Of a stretch of DNA of 64,000 nt, positions 49,510-57,548 are shown piece by piece; the stretch's first letter is position 1, and every line of letters begins with the position of its first letter. The position numbers were made by a program, and so were the translations under genes. The notes under the pieces are model-generated. The model saw nothing but the letters and a program-made list of their open reading frames with translations. It had not been told where the DNA came from and did not search any database. This stretch comes from Streptomyces cellulosae (lineage in GTDB: Bacteria; Actinomycetota; Actinomycetes; Streptomycetales; Streptomycetaceae). The stretch spans positions 62,001 to 126,000 of the forward strand of contig NZ_JOEV01000011.1 of the NCBI RefSeq assembly GCF_000721105.1. The letters run 5' to 3'.

Positions 49510-50352
49510 ATGGTGAACAAGGTGAACGCAGAGATCGGCGTGATCGGCGGCTCCGGCTTCTACTCGTTCCTCGAGGACGTGACCGAGCTCCAGGTGGACA
49601 CCCCGTACGGGCCGCCCAGCGACTCCGTCTTCCTCGGCGAGGTCGCCGGCCGGCGGGTCGCCTTCCTGCCCCGGCACGGACGCGGCCACCACCTCCCGCC
49701 GCACCGCATCAACTACCGGGCCAACCTGTGGGCCCTGCGGTCCGTGGGGGTACGCCAGGTCCTCGGCCCGTGCGCGGTGGGCGGTCTGCGTCCCGAGTAC
49801 GGGCCGGGCACCCTGCTCGTGCCGGACCAGCTGGTCGACCGGACCAAGTCCCGCACGGGCACGTATTTCGACGGACTGCCGCTGCCGGACGGCACGGTGC
49901 CGAACGTGGTGCATGTGTCCCTGGCCGACCCCTACTGCCCCGCCGGGCGGGCAGCCGCGCTGAAGGCGGCTCGCGGTCGGGACTGGGAAGCGGTGGACGG
50001 CGGCACGCTGGTCGTGATCGAGGGCCCGCGCTTCTCGACCCGTGCCGAATCGTTGTGGCACCAGGCGCAGGGCTGGTCCGTGGTCGGCATGACCGGACAC
50101 CCCGAAGCCTCCCTCGCTCGTGAACTGGAGCTCTGCTACACGTCCTTGACCCTGGTCACCGACCTCGACGCCGGCGCCGAGACGGGCGAGGGCGTCTCCC
50201 ACGACGAGGTGCTGCGGGTGTTCGCGGCGAACGTGGACCGGCTGCGCGGCGTGCTGTTCGACGCCGTGGCCGCACTGCCGTCCACGGAGGAGCGGGACTG
50301 CCTGTGCGTGAACGCGCTGGGCGGGATGGATCCGGGGATGGCGCTGCCGTAG
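49510..50352 (+). CDS. S-methyl-5'-thioadenosine / purine nucleoside phosphorylase family
   Basis: A 280-residue trimeric nucleoside phosphorylase. IGVIGGSGFYSFLEDV at the start carries the phosphate-binding Ser. FLPRHGRGHHLPPHRINYRANLWAL near residue 58, VGGLRPEYGPGTLLVPDQ near 95, IEGPRFSTRAES near 175 and VVGMTGHPEASLARELELCY near 195 are family-specific. Role: phosphorolysis of 5'-methylthioadenosine, methylthioinosine or other purine nucleosides. The MTGHPEA variant leaves the base preference (adenine or 6-oxopurine) open. A run of 12-bp repeats follows the stop. Confidence 0.9.
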   Translation: MVNKVNAEIGVIGGSGFYSFLEDVTELQVDTPYGPPSDSVFLGEVAGRRVAFLPRHGRGHHLPPHRINYRANLWALRSVGVRQVLGPCAVGGLRPEYGPGTLLVPDQLVDRTKSRTGTYFDGLPLPDGTVPNVVHVSLADPYCPAGRAAALKAARGRDWEAVDGGTLVVIEGPRFSTRAESLWHQAQGWSVVGMTGHPEASLARELELCYTSLTLVTDLDAGAETGEGVSHDEVLRVFAANVDRLRGVLFDAVAALPSTEERDCLCVNALGGMDPGMALP

Positions 50353-50388
50353 CCGGGACGCGGGAACGGCGCGGGGCCGTACGAGCCA

Positions 50389-50449
50389 GGGGCGGAGTCA
50401 GGGGCGGAGTCAGGGGGGGCGGAGTCAGGGGCGGAGTAAGGGGCGGAAC
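50389..50449. repeat. 12-bp tandem repeat (GGGGCGGAGTCA), about 5 copies
   Basis: GGGGCGGAGTCA is repeated about five times, one copy having three extra G and the last ending TAA. It lies 37 bp after the phosphorylase stop, upstream of the CpaB-like gene. Confidence 0.75.
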
Positions 50450-50568
50450 GTCCCGTTCGGGTGACGGAGTTGTCCACAACCCGCGAGTAGTCCACGGGCC
50501 TCAGCGGGAATCGGCGCGACGCCGGATCGTGGCATCGCAAGCCGATTCCTCGTCGCAGGTGGTGTCCC

Positions 50569-51135
50569 ATGTCGTCCTACGCTCCCGCACCGTGGCCCTC
50601 GCCCTCACTCCCGCCCTCGTCCTCACCCTCGTCGGGTGTGGACACTCCCCCGACCTGCGAGGTCCCGCACTTCGCCCCGGTCCGTGTGCGCGGCGGGCGG
50701 TATCAACTGCAGCGCCTGGTACGGCATCGACGGCGGGCCGTGGCGGTCGGTCTCACCGTCACGGCGGCCGCCGCCCTGGCGACGGGGCCCCGGGAGACGG
50801 AGCAGGCCCCGGGCCGTCCCGTGGCGGATCCGGTACGGGAACGCCGTGCCGTCCAGCTCGTGACGGCGCCGGTGCGGATCGCCGACGGGGCCACCGTGCG
50901 GCTGCTGCGCCCCGGTGACCGGGTGGACGTCATCGCCGCCGAGCAGACGGCGACGGGCGGCGGCGCCCGGGTGGTCGCGCGCGGGGCACGGGTGTCGAAG
51001 CTGCCGGAGGCGTTGGAGGTACCGGAAGCCGCGGGCGGGGGCGGGGCGTTGGTGATGTTGTCGGTGCCGCGTTCCACCGCGGCGCGTCTCGCCGGCGCGA
51101 GCACGACGGCACGGCTGGCGGTGACCCTGTGTTGA
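50569..51135 (+). CDS. membrane protein with CpaB/RcpC-like domain
   Basis: A 188-residue protein. A Pro/Ser-rich leader precedes one membrane segment (about 56-74, AVAVGLTVTAAAALA). An outer domain follows with LVTAPVRIADGATVRLLRPGDRVDVIA near residue 97, then RVVARGARVSKLP and ALVMLSVPRSTAARLAGAS. The LRPGDRVDVIA segment is the hallmark of RcpC/CpaB proteins of Tad/Flp pilus systems, and the Ala-anchored SAF part is reduced. No other tad genes are nearby, so this is an orphan copy. ATG 50569 follows AGGTGGTG. It lies 105 bp ahead of mscL on the same strand. Confidence 0.72.
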   Translation: MSSYAPAPWPSPSLPPSSSPSSGVDTPPTCEVPHFAPVRVRGGRYQLQRLVRHRRRAVAVGLTVTAAAALATGPRETEQAPGRPVADPVRERRAVQLVTAPVRIADGATVRLLRPGDRVDVIAAEQTATGGGARVVARGARVSKLPEALEVPEAAGGGGALVMLSVPRSTAARLAGASTTARLAVTLC

Positions 51136-51240
51136 GCCGTCGCGTCGTGGAGCCACCCGAATGGACAGGGCCGCCATGCCCTGGCGTAGGTTGCGGAGCT
51201 GTTTGTCCCACAACCTGCGCAGGCAAGGAGAGTCCCCCAG

Positions 51241-51717
51241 GTGAGCGAGAAGAAGCCGAGCGTCCTTCAGGGCTTCAAGGCCTTCCTGATGCGCGGGAAC
51301 GTCGTCGATCTGGCCGTGGCGGTGGTCATCGGCGCGGCCTTCACCAACATCGTCAACTCCGTGGTGAAGGGCATCATCAACCCGCTGGTCGGCACGATCG
51401 GCACGCAGAATCTCGACAACTACAACTCGTGCATCAAAGGCCCCTGCAGGGGCACGGGCGACCACCTGACCGGTGTCCGGATCCTGTGGGGCTCCGTCCT
51501 CGGCGCCACCCTCACCTTCGTGATCACAGCGGCCGTCGTCTACTTCCTGATGGTCCTGCCGATGTCGAAGTACCTGGCACGGATGGAGGCCCGCAGGAAG
51601 GCGAAGGAGGGTACGCACGAGGTCATGGAGGTGACCGAGCTGGAGGTGCTCAAGGAGATCCGCGACGCGTTGCTCGCCCAGCAGCCGCAGCGCGGTTCAG
51701 GGCACGACGAGCGGTAG
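51241..51717 (+). CDS. mscL: large-conductance mechanosensitive channel MscL
   Basis: A 158-residue MscL. GFKAFLMRGNVVDLAVAVVIGAAFTNIVNSVV holds the first helix with the gating Gly/Val pattern. The second helix is ILWGSVLGATLTFVITAAVVYFLMV, and the C-terminal cytoplasmic helix ELEVLKEIRDALLAQ closes the chain. The loop NSCIKGPCRGTG contains two Cys and is longer than in E. coli. Role: pressure-release pore. GTG 51241 follows AAGGAGAG. The last nine codons lie in a 33-bp sequence that is duplicated just past the stop. Confidence 0.94.
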   Translation: MSEKKPSVLQGFKAFLMRGNVVDLAVAVVIGAAFTNIVNSVVKGIINPLVGTIGTQNLDNYNSCIKGPCRGTGDHLTGVRILWGSVLGATLTFVITAAVVYFLMVLPMSKYLARMEARRKAKEGTHEVMEVTELEVLKEIRDALLAQQPQRGSGHDER

Positions 51718-51753
51718 CGGCAGCGCGGTTCGGGCCACGACGAGCGGTGGCGG
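51688..51753. repeat. 33-bp tandem duplication across the mscL stop codon
   Basis: Two adjacent 33-bp copies starting CAGCGCGGTTC differ at three positions. The first copy encodes the MscL C-terminus and contains the TAG stop; the second has TGG at the matching place. It is a recent duplication whose first copy has gained, or second has lost, the stop. Confidence 0.85.
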
Positions 51754-51778
51754 CGGCGGTCCGCGGGGCCCGGCGGGC

Positions 51779-51961
51779 TCAGATGTGGTGGGGCGGCTTC
51801 TCGTCGAGGAAGCGCTTCAGGTCGGCCGCGCTGTCGCCGCCGGCGCCGGGCCGTTCGCCCCACCCCCGGTCCGTGTCGTCCGAGGACTGCTGGTCCAGCG
51901 GATCGTCGAAGATCAGCTCGGGCTTCGGCTCGCGCCGCTCGGGGCCGGAGGCGGTACTCAT
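51779..51961 (-). CDS. small conserved acidic protein
   Basis: A 60-residue hydrophilic protein: MSTASGPERREPKPELIFDD, then a disordered Gln/Asp/Gly stretch, and AADLKRFLDEKPPHHI at the end, likely an amphipathic helix. The ATG at 51961 has no strong ribosome site; an upstream in-frame start at 52012 would add 17 residues. The sequence has protein-like, non-repetitive composition, and I believe similar short proteins occur in other Streptomyces, but I know no function. It converges on mscL. Confidence 0.6.
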   Translation of the reverse strand: MSTASGPERREPKPELIFDDPLDQQSSDDTDRGWGERPGAGGDSAADLKRFLDEKPPHHI

Positions 51962-52047
51962 CCATCCAGGGTACGGCCCGAAGGCGACCGCATCGGTTGT
52001 GAAGCCCTTCACAAAAATGCGGGCGGTTCATCTGTTCTGCTGGACCC

Positions 52048-53286
52048 ATGACGTCCAGTTCCCCTCCCTCTTCCCCGCCCGCCGCCCAGGGCGCCTCCGA
52101 AGGCCGTGGCCCGCTGCGCAGACTCACCTCCCGCGGCCGTCACGAGGCACACCGCGTGGCATCGCCGCTGGAGCTCTTCTTCGACCTGTGTTTCGTCGTG
52201 GCGATCGCCCAGGCCGGCATCCAACTGGTGCACGCCGTGGCCGAGGGCCACACGGGCGAGGGCATCCTCAACTACGCGATGGTCTTCTTCGCCATCTGGT
52301 GGGCGTGGATGAACTTCACCTGGTTCGCCTCGGCGTACGACAACGACGACGCCCTCTACCGGGTCGTCACGCTGGTACAGATCGCCGGTGTGCTCGTGCT
52401 GGCCGCCGGGATCTCCCGGGCGTTCGCGGACCACGAGTTCCTGGCCGTCGTGCTGGGCTACGTGATCATGCGGCTCGCCATGACGGCGCAGTGGCTGCGG
52501 GCGGCGCTGTCCAGCGAGGGCCCGGAGCGGACCACGGCCCTGCGGTACGCCGGCGGTGTGCTGGTCTGTCAGGTCGGCTGGCTGGGTCTTGTGGTCCTGC
52601 CGGAGGGCGCCCGGCTGTGGGTGTTCCTGGTGATGGCGCTGGCCGAGTTGTGCGTGCCGCCGTACGCCGAGAAGAACCACACCACGTCCTGGCATCCCCA
52701 CCACATCGCGGAGCGGTACGGGCTGTTCACGATCATCGTGCTCGGCGAGACGATCGCGGCGGCGACGGTCGCCGTGAAGTCGGGCATCGACGAGAACGAC
52801 GCGCTGGGCGAGCTGCTTCCGATCGCCGCGGGTGGGCTGCTGATCATCTTCGCCGCCTGGTGGATCTACTTCGTGGTGCCCATCCACGGCCGTCTGCGCA
52901 CCAGCGGGCAGGCGTTCCTGTGGGGCTACGGCCACTACCTGGTCTTCGCGTCGGCGGCGGCGATCGGCGCCGGGCTGGAGGTGGCGGTGGAGCAGGCGCT
53001 CGGCGAGGCGCACATCTCCACGCTCTCCGCGTCGGCGGCCGTGACCCTTCCGACGGCTCTGTACCTGCTCACCGTGTGGGCGCTGCACGCGCGGTATTTC
53101 AAGGTGGGCATCACCCAGCAACTGGTGCTGCCGGTCACGGCACTCCTGGTGATCTGCTGCACCTTCCTGGGCGAATGGGCGGTGTTGACGGCAGGCATCG
53201 TGTCGGCGCTGTCGGTGGCGGTCGGCTCGGCACTGACCGGACGCGGGGCCGCGAGGAGGAGCGGGGCGCAGAAGCGGACCACGTGA
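52048..53286 (+). CDS. ltrA: low temperature requirement protein A (LtrA) family membrane protein
   Basis: A 412-residue polytopic protein. After about 35 polar residues, VASPLELFFDLCFVVAIAQAG is the LtrA family start (the ELFFDL motif), and IWWAWMNFTWFASAYDNDD near residue 92 is also diagnostic. About ten further helices follow, including LFTIIVLGETIAAATVAV near 228. Family: bacterial LtrA, first linked to growth at low temperature in Listeria; molecular function unknown. ATG 52048 was chosen as the first start. Normal length. Confidence 0.9.
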   Translation: MTSSSPPSSPPAAQGASEGRGPLRRLTSRGRHEAHRVASPLELFFDLCFVVAIAQAGIQLVHAVAEGHTGEGILNYAMVFFAIWWAWMNFTWFASAYDNDDALYRVVTLVQIAGVLVLAAGISRAFADHEFLAVVLGYVIMRLAMTAQWLRAALSSEGPERTTALRYAGGVLVCQVGWLGLVVLPEGARLWVFLVMALAELCVPPYAEKNHTTSWHPHHIAERYGLFTIIVLGETIAAATVAVKSGIDENDALGELLPIAAGGLLIIFAAWWIYFVVPIHGRLRTSGQAFLWGYGHYLVFASAAAIGAGLEVAVEQALGEAHISTLSASAAVTLPTALYLLTVWALHARYFKVGITQQLVLPVTALLVICCTFLGEWAVLTAGIVSALSVAVGSALTGRGAARRSGAQKRTT

Positions 53287-53381
53287 ACCGCCCGAACCGA
53301 CTGGTCCGCCCAAGCCGTCCGCGCCCGGAGGAAGGGCATGGGAGCGGTCCCGGTCCCGGTGCCTGGACAAGACTGGGCCCC

Positions 53382-54623
53382 ATGACAGTTGACGCATTGA
53401 CGGACGTCGCCGGTGTCCGGGTGGGGCACGCCACACGGACCGGCGGAAGGTGGCTCACCGGGACCACGGTCGTGCTCGCGCCGGACGGCGGTGCCGTGGC
53501 CGCGGTGGACGTGCGCGGCGGCGGGCCCGGCACCAAGGAGACCGACGCCCTCGACCCGCGCAACCTGGTGCAGAAGGTCGACGCGATCGTACTGACCGGC
53601 GGCAGCGCGTACGGACTCGACGCGGCCTCCGGAGTGATGGCCTGGCTGGAGGAGCAGGGACGCGGAGTGCGGGTCGGGGCGGACCCGGCGCACGTCGTCC
53701 CGGTGGTGCCCGCGGCCTGCGTCTTCGACCTGGGGCGGGGCGGCGACTTCCGGGCCAGGCCGGACGCGGCCACCGGGCGAGCCGCGGTGGAGGCGGCCGC
53801 CGCGAGCGAGGCCGGGGCGCAGGTCGGGCAGGGGTGCGTGGGCGCGGGGACGGGCGCCACGGTCGGTCCGCTCAAGGGCGGGGTCGGCACCGCGAGTACG
53901 GTCCTCGGCTCGGGTATCACGGTGGCCGCGCTGGTGGTGGCCAACGCGGCGGGCGCGGTGACGGACCCGGAAACGGGCGTGCTGTACGGGGAGTTGTTCC
54001 AGGGACGCGTGCGGTACCCGCAGCCGCGTGTCCACGAGGCCGCACTCCGGCACCTCGCCGAAGCGGCCGGGCGGAACACCCCTCCGCCGCTCAACACCAC
54101 CCTCGCGGTGGTCGCCACCGACGCGGACCTGTCGAAGGCGCAGGCCCAGAAAATGGCCGGCACCGCCCACGACGGCATCGCACGCGCCGTGCGCCCGGTC
54201 CACCTCCTCCACGACGGCGACACGGTCTTCGCCCTGGCCACCGGAACCCATCGCCTCGGCATCACCGATCCCGACAACCCGGCCACCCACGCCCCGGCAT
54301 CCGACAGCCCCGTCACCGGCAGCTCCGTCCCCGACAACCCCCTCGTCCTCAACGAGATCCTCGCGGCGGCCGCGGACACCGTGACCCGCGCCATCGTCAA
54401 CGCCGTCCACGCGGCGGAGTCGGTGGAGGGACCGGGCGGCGCGTGGCCGTCGTACGGGGAGCTGTACGGAGGCGTGCCCGAGGAGACGGACGATGAGACG
54501 GAGGGGGAGAGGGACGGGGAGAGGGACGGGGAGAGTGACAGCGAGACGGGCCAGAACAGGGGCGGAGGGAGGGGCGAGAACAGAGGCAGGGGAATGGACC
54601 CGCATGCGGACGGGAGCCGTTGA
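53382..54623 (+). CDS. P1 family peptidase (DmpA/BapA-like Ntn hydrolase)
   Basis: A 413-residue Ntn hydrolase of peptidase family S58 (DmpA). ALTDVAGVRVGHATR at the start, VDVRGGGPGTKETDAL near residue 46, IVLTGGSAYGLDAASGV near 71 and GATVGPLKGGVGTASTVL near 160 fit the family. ELLYGxx-type LNTTLAVVATDADLSKAQAQKMAGTAHDGIARAV near 245 follows. In family members autoproteolysis exposes a Ser before the last third, which I could not place with certainty. The C-terminus ends in an unusual acidic, repetitive tail (EGERDGERDGESDSETG). ATG 53382 opens the conserved domain. Confidence 0.85.
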   Translation: MTVDALTDVAGVRVGHATRTGGRWLTGTTVVLAPDGGAVAAVDVRGGGPGTKETDALDPRNLVQKVDAIVLTGGSAYGLDAASGVMAWLEEQGRGVRVGADPAHVVPVVPAACVFDLGRGGDFRARPDAATGRAAVEAAAASEAGAQVGQGCVGAGTGATVGPLKGGVGTASTVLGSGITVAALVVANAAGAVTDPETGVLYGELFQGRVRYPQPRVHEAALRHLAEAAGRNTPPPLNTTLAVVATDADLSKAQAQKMAGTAHDGIARAVRPVHLLHDGDTVFALATGTHRLGITDPDNPATHAPASDSPVTGSSVPDNPLVLNEILAAAADTVTRAIVNAVHAAESVEGPGGAWPSYGELYGGVPEETDDETEGERDGERDGESDSETGQNRGGGRGENRGRGMDPHADGSR

Positions 54624-54650
54624 GCGGGCGCCGTAGCGGCGCAGGGCAAC

Positions 54651-54827
54651 GGCCGGGCGGGTGCCGGGCGACTGCCAGGCGGGTGCCGGGCGGAGGCCGG
54701 GCGGGTGCCAGGCGGGTGCCGGGCGGAGGCCGGGCGGCGCCAGGCGGGCGCCGGGCGGAGGCCGGGCGGGCGCCAGGCGGGCGCCGGGCGGAGGCCGGGC
54801 GGGCGCCAGGCGGGTGCCGGGCGGGTG
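54651..54827. repeat. 11-bp / 33-bp GC-rich minisatellite
   Basis: About sixteen copies of an 11-bp unit (TGCCGGGCGGA and variants), organised into a higher-order 33-bp unit copied about four times. The spacer to the next gene (54624-54933) holds only this array plus about 100 bp of promoter-side sequence. The minus strand reads an 11-residue repeat (PPGARPASARR) by chance of the period. Confidence 0.85.
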
Positions 54828-54933
54828 ATTGTCCTGGTTCTGTCACGTAACGGCGTTCACGCCGGACGCTGGGAACCCGACCCGTCCGCGATCCCCTCTT
54901 TCTTCACGCACTGGAGCGGATCACCCACATCAC

Positions 54934-56169
54934 ATGAACCTGGAGCGGCTCGTGACAACGCCGGACACAGCGACAAGGCGTGCGCTCGGGGTCGGTGCCG
55001 TCCTGATGGTCGGCGCCCTGACCCTGACGGCCTGCAGTGGGAGCACGAACGCCGGGACTGACGGCAAGGACGGCGGCGGCTCGTCCCCGACGTCCGCCGC
55101 GAAGATACTCATCTCGGCGAAGAACGGTTCGACCGGTGCGTCGATCAACTCGACCGGTGTGCGGGTCAGTGACGGCCGGTTGACCGAGGTGAGGATGACG
55201 GTCGCGGCGACGGGACAGCCCGTACCCGGAGCGTTGTCCGCGGACGGAGACAACTGGAAGCCGAAGGAACAGTTGGAGCGCGGGACGAAGTACGAGATAG
55301 CGGCGAGGGCGAAGGACTCGAAGGGCAAGGCCGCCGCCGCGGACTCCGTGTTCACCACCGTCTCCAAGGCGAACAGTTTCATCGGCACGTACACGCCCGA
55401 CAACGGGACGACGGTCGGCGTCGGGATGCCGGTGTCGTTCACCTTCGACAAGGCCATCAGCGACAGGAAGGCCGTTCAGTCGCACATCTCGGTCACCTCC
55501 AGCGGCGGGCAGGAGGTGGTCGGGCACTGGTTCGGCGAGCAGCGGCTCGACTTCCGGCCCGAGGAGTACTGGAAGGTCGGCTCCAAGGTCACGATGAAGA
55601 TCGACCTGGACGGGGTCAAGGGCGCGAACGGCGTCGTCGGGGTGCAGAAGAAGACGGTCACCTTCGCGATCGGGCGCTCGCAGGTGTCCACGGTCGACGT
55701 GAACACGCAGACCATGACGGTCGTGCGGGACGGCACGACGCTCAGGAAGGTGCCGATCTCGGCGGGCAGCCCCGAGTTCACCACGTACAACGGGCAGATG
55801 GTGATCTCCGAGAAGTACCCGGAGATCCGGATGGACAGCAGGACGGTCGACCTCGCCAACGCGTACGACATCCCGGACGTCCCGCACGCGATGCGGCTGA
55901 CGACCTCGGGGACCTTCATCCACGGCAACTACTGGTACAACAAGGCCAACCCGCCCTTCGGAAGCCAGGGCACCAGCCATGGCTGCGTGGGCCTGCAGGA
56001 CGTCCGGGGCGCCAAGGGCGACACGACCGCCAAGTGGTTCTACGACAGCTCGATGCTCGGGGACGTGGTGATCGTCAAGCACTCCCCGGACAAGACCGTG
56101 GCTCCCGACAACGGACTCAACGGCTGGAACATGGCGTGGAGCGAGTGGGTCGCGGGCAGCGCCACATGA
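54934..56169 (+). CDS. L,D-transpeptidase lipoprotein (LdtMt2-like, Ig-like plus YkuD)
   Basis: A 411-residue lipoprotein. The N-terminal signal ends in the lipobox LTAC, so Cys near residue 34 is lipidated. Two Ig-like domains follow (about 50-150 and 150-245, the second with PVSFTFDKAI), then the YkuD catalytic domain (about 250-370). Its catalytic Cys351 is in TSHGCVGL, with the His in TTSGTFIHGNYWY. A Trp-rich tail ends the chain. Role: 3-3 cross-linking of peptidoglycan outside the membrane. ATG 54934 was chosen as the last start before the signal peptide. Confidence 0.94.
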   Translation: MNLERLVTTPDTATRRALGVGAVLMVGALTLTACSGSTNAGTDGKDGGGSSPTSAAKILISAKNGSTGASINSTGVRVSDGRLTEVRMTVAATGQPVPGALSADGDNWKPKEQLERGTKYEIAARAKDSKGKAAAADSVFTTVSKANSFIGTYTPDNGTTVGVGMPVSFTFDKAISDRKAVQSHISVTSSGGQEVVGHWFGEQRLDFRPEEYWKVGSKVTMKIDLDGVKGANGVVGVQKKTVTFAIGRSQVSTVDVNTQTMTVVRDGTTLRKVPISAGSPEFTTYNGQMVISEKYPEIRMDSRTVDLANAYDIPDVPHAMRLTTSGTFIHGNYWYNKANPPFGSQGTSHGCVGLQDVRGAKGDTTAKWFYDSSMLGDVVIVKHSPDKTVAPDNGLNGWNMAWSEWVAGSAT

Positions 56170-56356
56170 TCGCCGGGAGTATCCGCGCGTAGCCTCTGAC
56201 CGGCGGTTTTTGACGAATCATCCGGCCGCGTGGGAACTTTCCCCGCGGCCCCGGCGTTTTCCGGGCGTACGTTTTCTCGGTTCCCGGACATGATGTCCGA
56301 CCGAGGGACTACGGTATGCACCCACAAGGTGACATGCAGCAACGCCGGGAGAAACC

Positions 56357-57103
56357 TTGAGCGTTCCGTACGAGACGGCAGCGTACGAACCACCCGAGTC
56401 GCCCGAGTCTCCGGAGGAGCACCTCGCGCGGCTCCTGGGCCGTGCCCTGAACTCCTTCGAGCTGCCCGACGAGACGCTGGCCAGACTGGACTGCGCGCTG
56501 GCGCACGACAGTTCGCTGCACTCCGCGCACCACAGCGCGGGGCTGCACCGCGAGACGTACCGGCACACCTGGCTGCTCGTCGACGGCTCGGCGCTCACCC
56601 TGTGGGAGCTCGTCCACAACACCGCCCCGGACAGCGTCCCGCAGCACGAGGTGTACGTCGACGAGGAGGAGCTGCGCACCGCCACCTCGCGGCTGCCGCT
56701 GCCGCCGGACGCACCGGACTTCGAACTGCCGGTGACGGCTCCGCTGTCCCCGGTCCCCGAGCCACGCCACGCGTACGCGCCGGACGACTCGGCGGACCAC
56801 GCCCGCCGGCTGTTGCGGCGCGCGGAGAACGCGGACCGGCCGGGCGCGGAGACGGCCGCCCTGCTGGCCACGGCGTGCGCCCACCAGATCACCCAGGCCT
56901 TCGGGCGCCCGGGCCGGACGGGCCGCGCCGGGCTGTGCTTCTCGCTCTACGAGCACGCGTTCCTGCTGTGCGGCGGCGAGGAGGTCTCCCTCTGGGAGGT
57001 CGAGCACACGGCCACCCCCGACGGCCGGCACATGTGTGAGGTGTACGTGAGCGAGGACGCGGCCAGGGACGCGATGGAGCGGCGGGCGGCACAGGTCTCC
57101 TGA
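56357..57103 (+). CDS. DUF6227 family protein
   Basis: A 248-residue soluble protein of a Streptomyces-restricted family. It opens SVPYETAAYEPPESPESPEE, then HLARLLGRALNSFELPDETL. It has two similar halves: HRETYRHTWLLVDGSALTLWELVHN with HEVYVDEEELRTA, and YEHAFLLCGGEEVSLWEVEHT with CEVYVSEDAARDA. This shows an internal duplication. TTG 56357 has GGGAG six bases upstream. No function is known. It stands alone after the L,D-transpeptidase gene. Confidence 0.82.
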   Translation: MSVPYETAAYEPPESPESPEEHLARLLGRALNSFELPDETLARLDCALAHDSSLHSAHHSAGLHRETYRHTWLLVDGSALTLWELVHNTAPDSVPQHEVYVDEEELRTATSRLPLPPDAPDFELPVTAPLSPVPEPRHAYAPDDSADHARRLLRRAENADRPGAETAALLATACAHQITQAFGRPGRTGRAGLCFSLYEHAFLLCGGEEVSLWEVEHTATPDGRHMCEVYVSEDAARDAMERRAAQVS

Positions 57104-57146
57104 GCGCCGCGGATCTCCCGAGCGCCTCAGAGCTGCTGAGCGCCGG

Positions 57147-57398
57147 TCAGTGGCCGGCGCCGAGGCGTCGTACCAGCACCGCGAACTCGTCCTGCTCCGC
57201 CGGGGTCAGCTCGACGGACTCCCGGTGCGGGCCGACCTGGCGCTGGTGCGGCAGCGCGGACAGGGTCCCCGCGCGTCGGCGGGCGGTGTCGGTGCGGACG
57301 CGGCGCAGCATCACCGCCAGACCGACCCCCCAGGCGACGGTCACCAGGACGAGGAAGGTCATACCGAGCAATTGGTAGACCGAGACGTGCTGAGGCAT
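57147..57398 (-). CDS. small single-span membrane protein
   Basis: An 83-residue protein. One membrane helix (YQLLGMTFLVLVTVAWGVGLAVML, about residues 8-31) is followed by a positively charged cytoplasmic part (RRVRTDTARRRAG) and an acidic end (VELTPAEQDEFAVLVRRL). ATG 57398 was chosen; longer in-frame starts upstream add Arg/His-rich sequence without support. It lies between DUF6227 (convergent) and the fructose operon. Function unknown. Confidence 0.68.
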   Translation of the reverse strand: MPQHVSVYQLLGMTFLVLVTVAWGVGLAVMLRRVRTDTARRRAGTLSALPHQRQVGPHRESVELTPAEQDEFAVLVRRLGAGH

Positions 57399-57548
57399 GC
57401 GTTCCAGTAGACACCACGGTCCGGGACCGAAGTCCCGGACCGTGACGTATCTCGCATGTGCCGTGAACAACTCACGGAGGACCAAAAGCCCGTGCGGCTG
57501 TGCGGCTGCGGCCTCCGGGGCGCGGGGGCTCCCGGGCCGCGAGGGCTC

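Noticed and set aside
51129..53381. N-terminal extension of the P1 peptidase frame across mscL and ltrA
   Set aside because: The frame happens to be open for 750 codons, but mscL and ltrA are real genes in other frames and the peptidase domain begins at the ATG at 53382.
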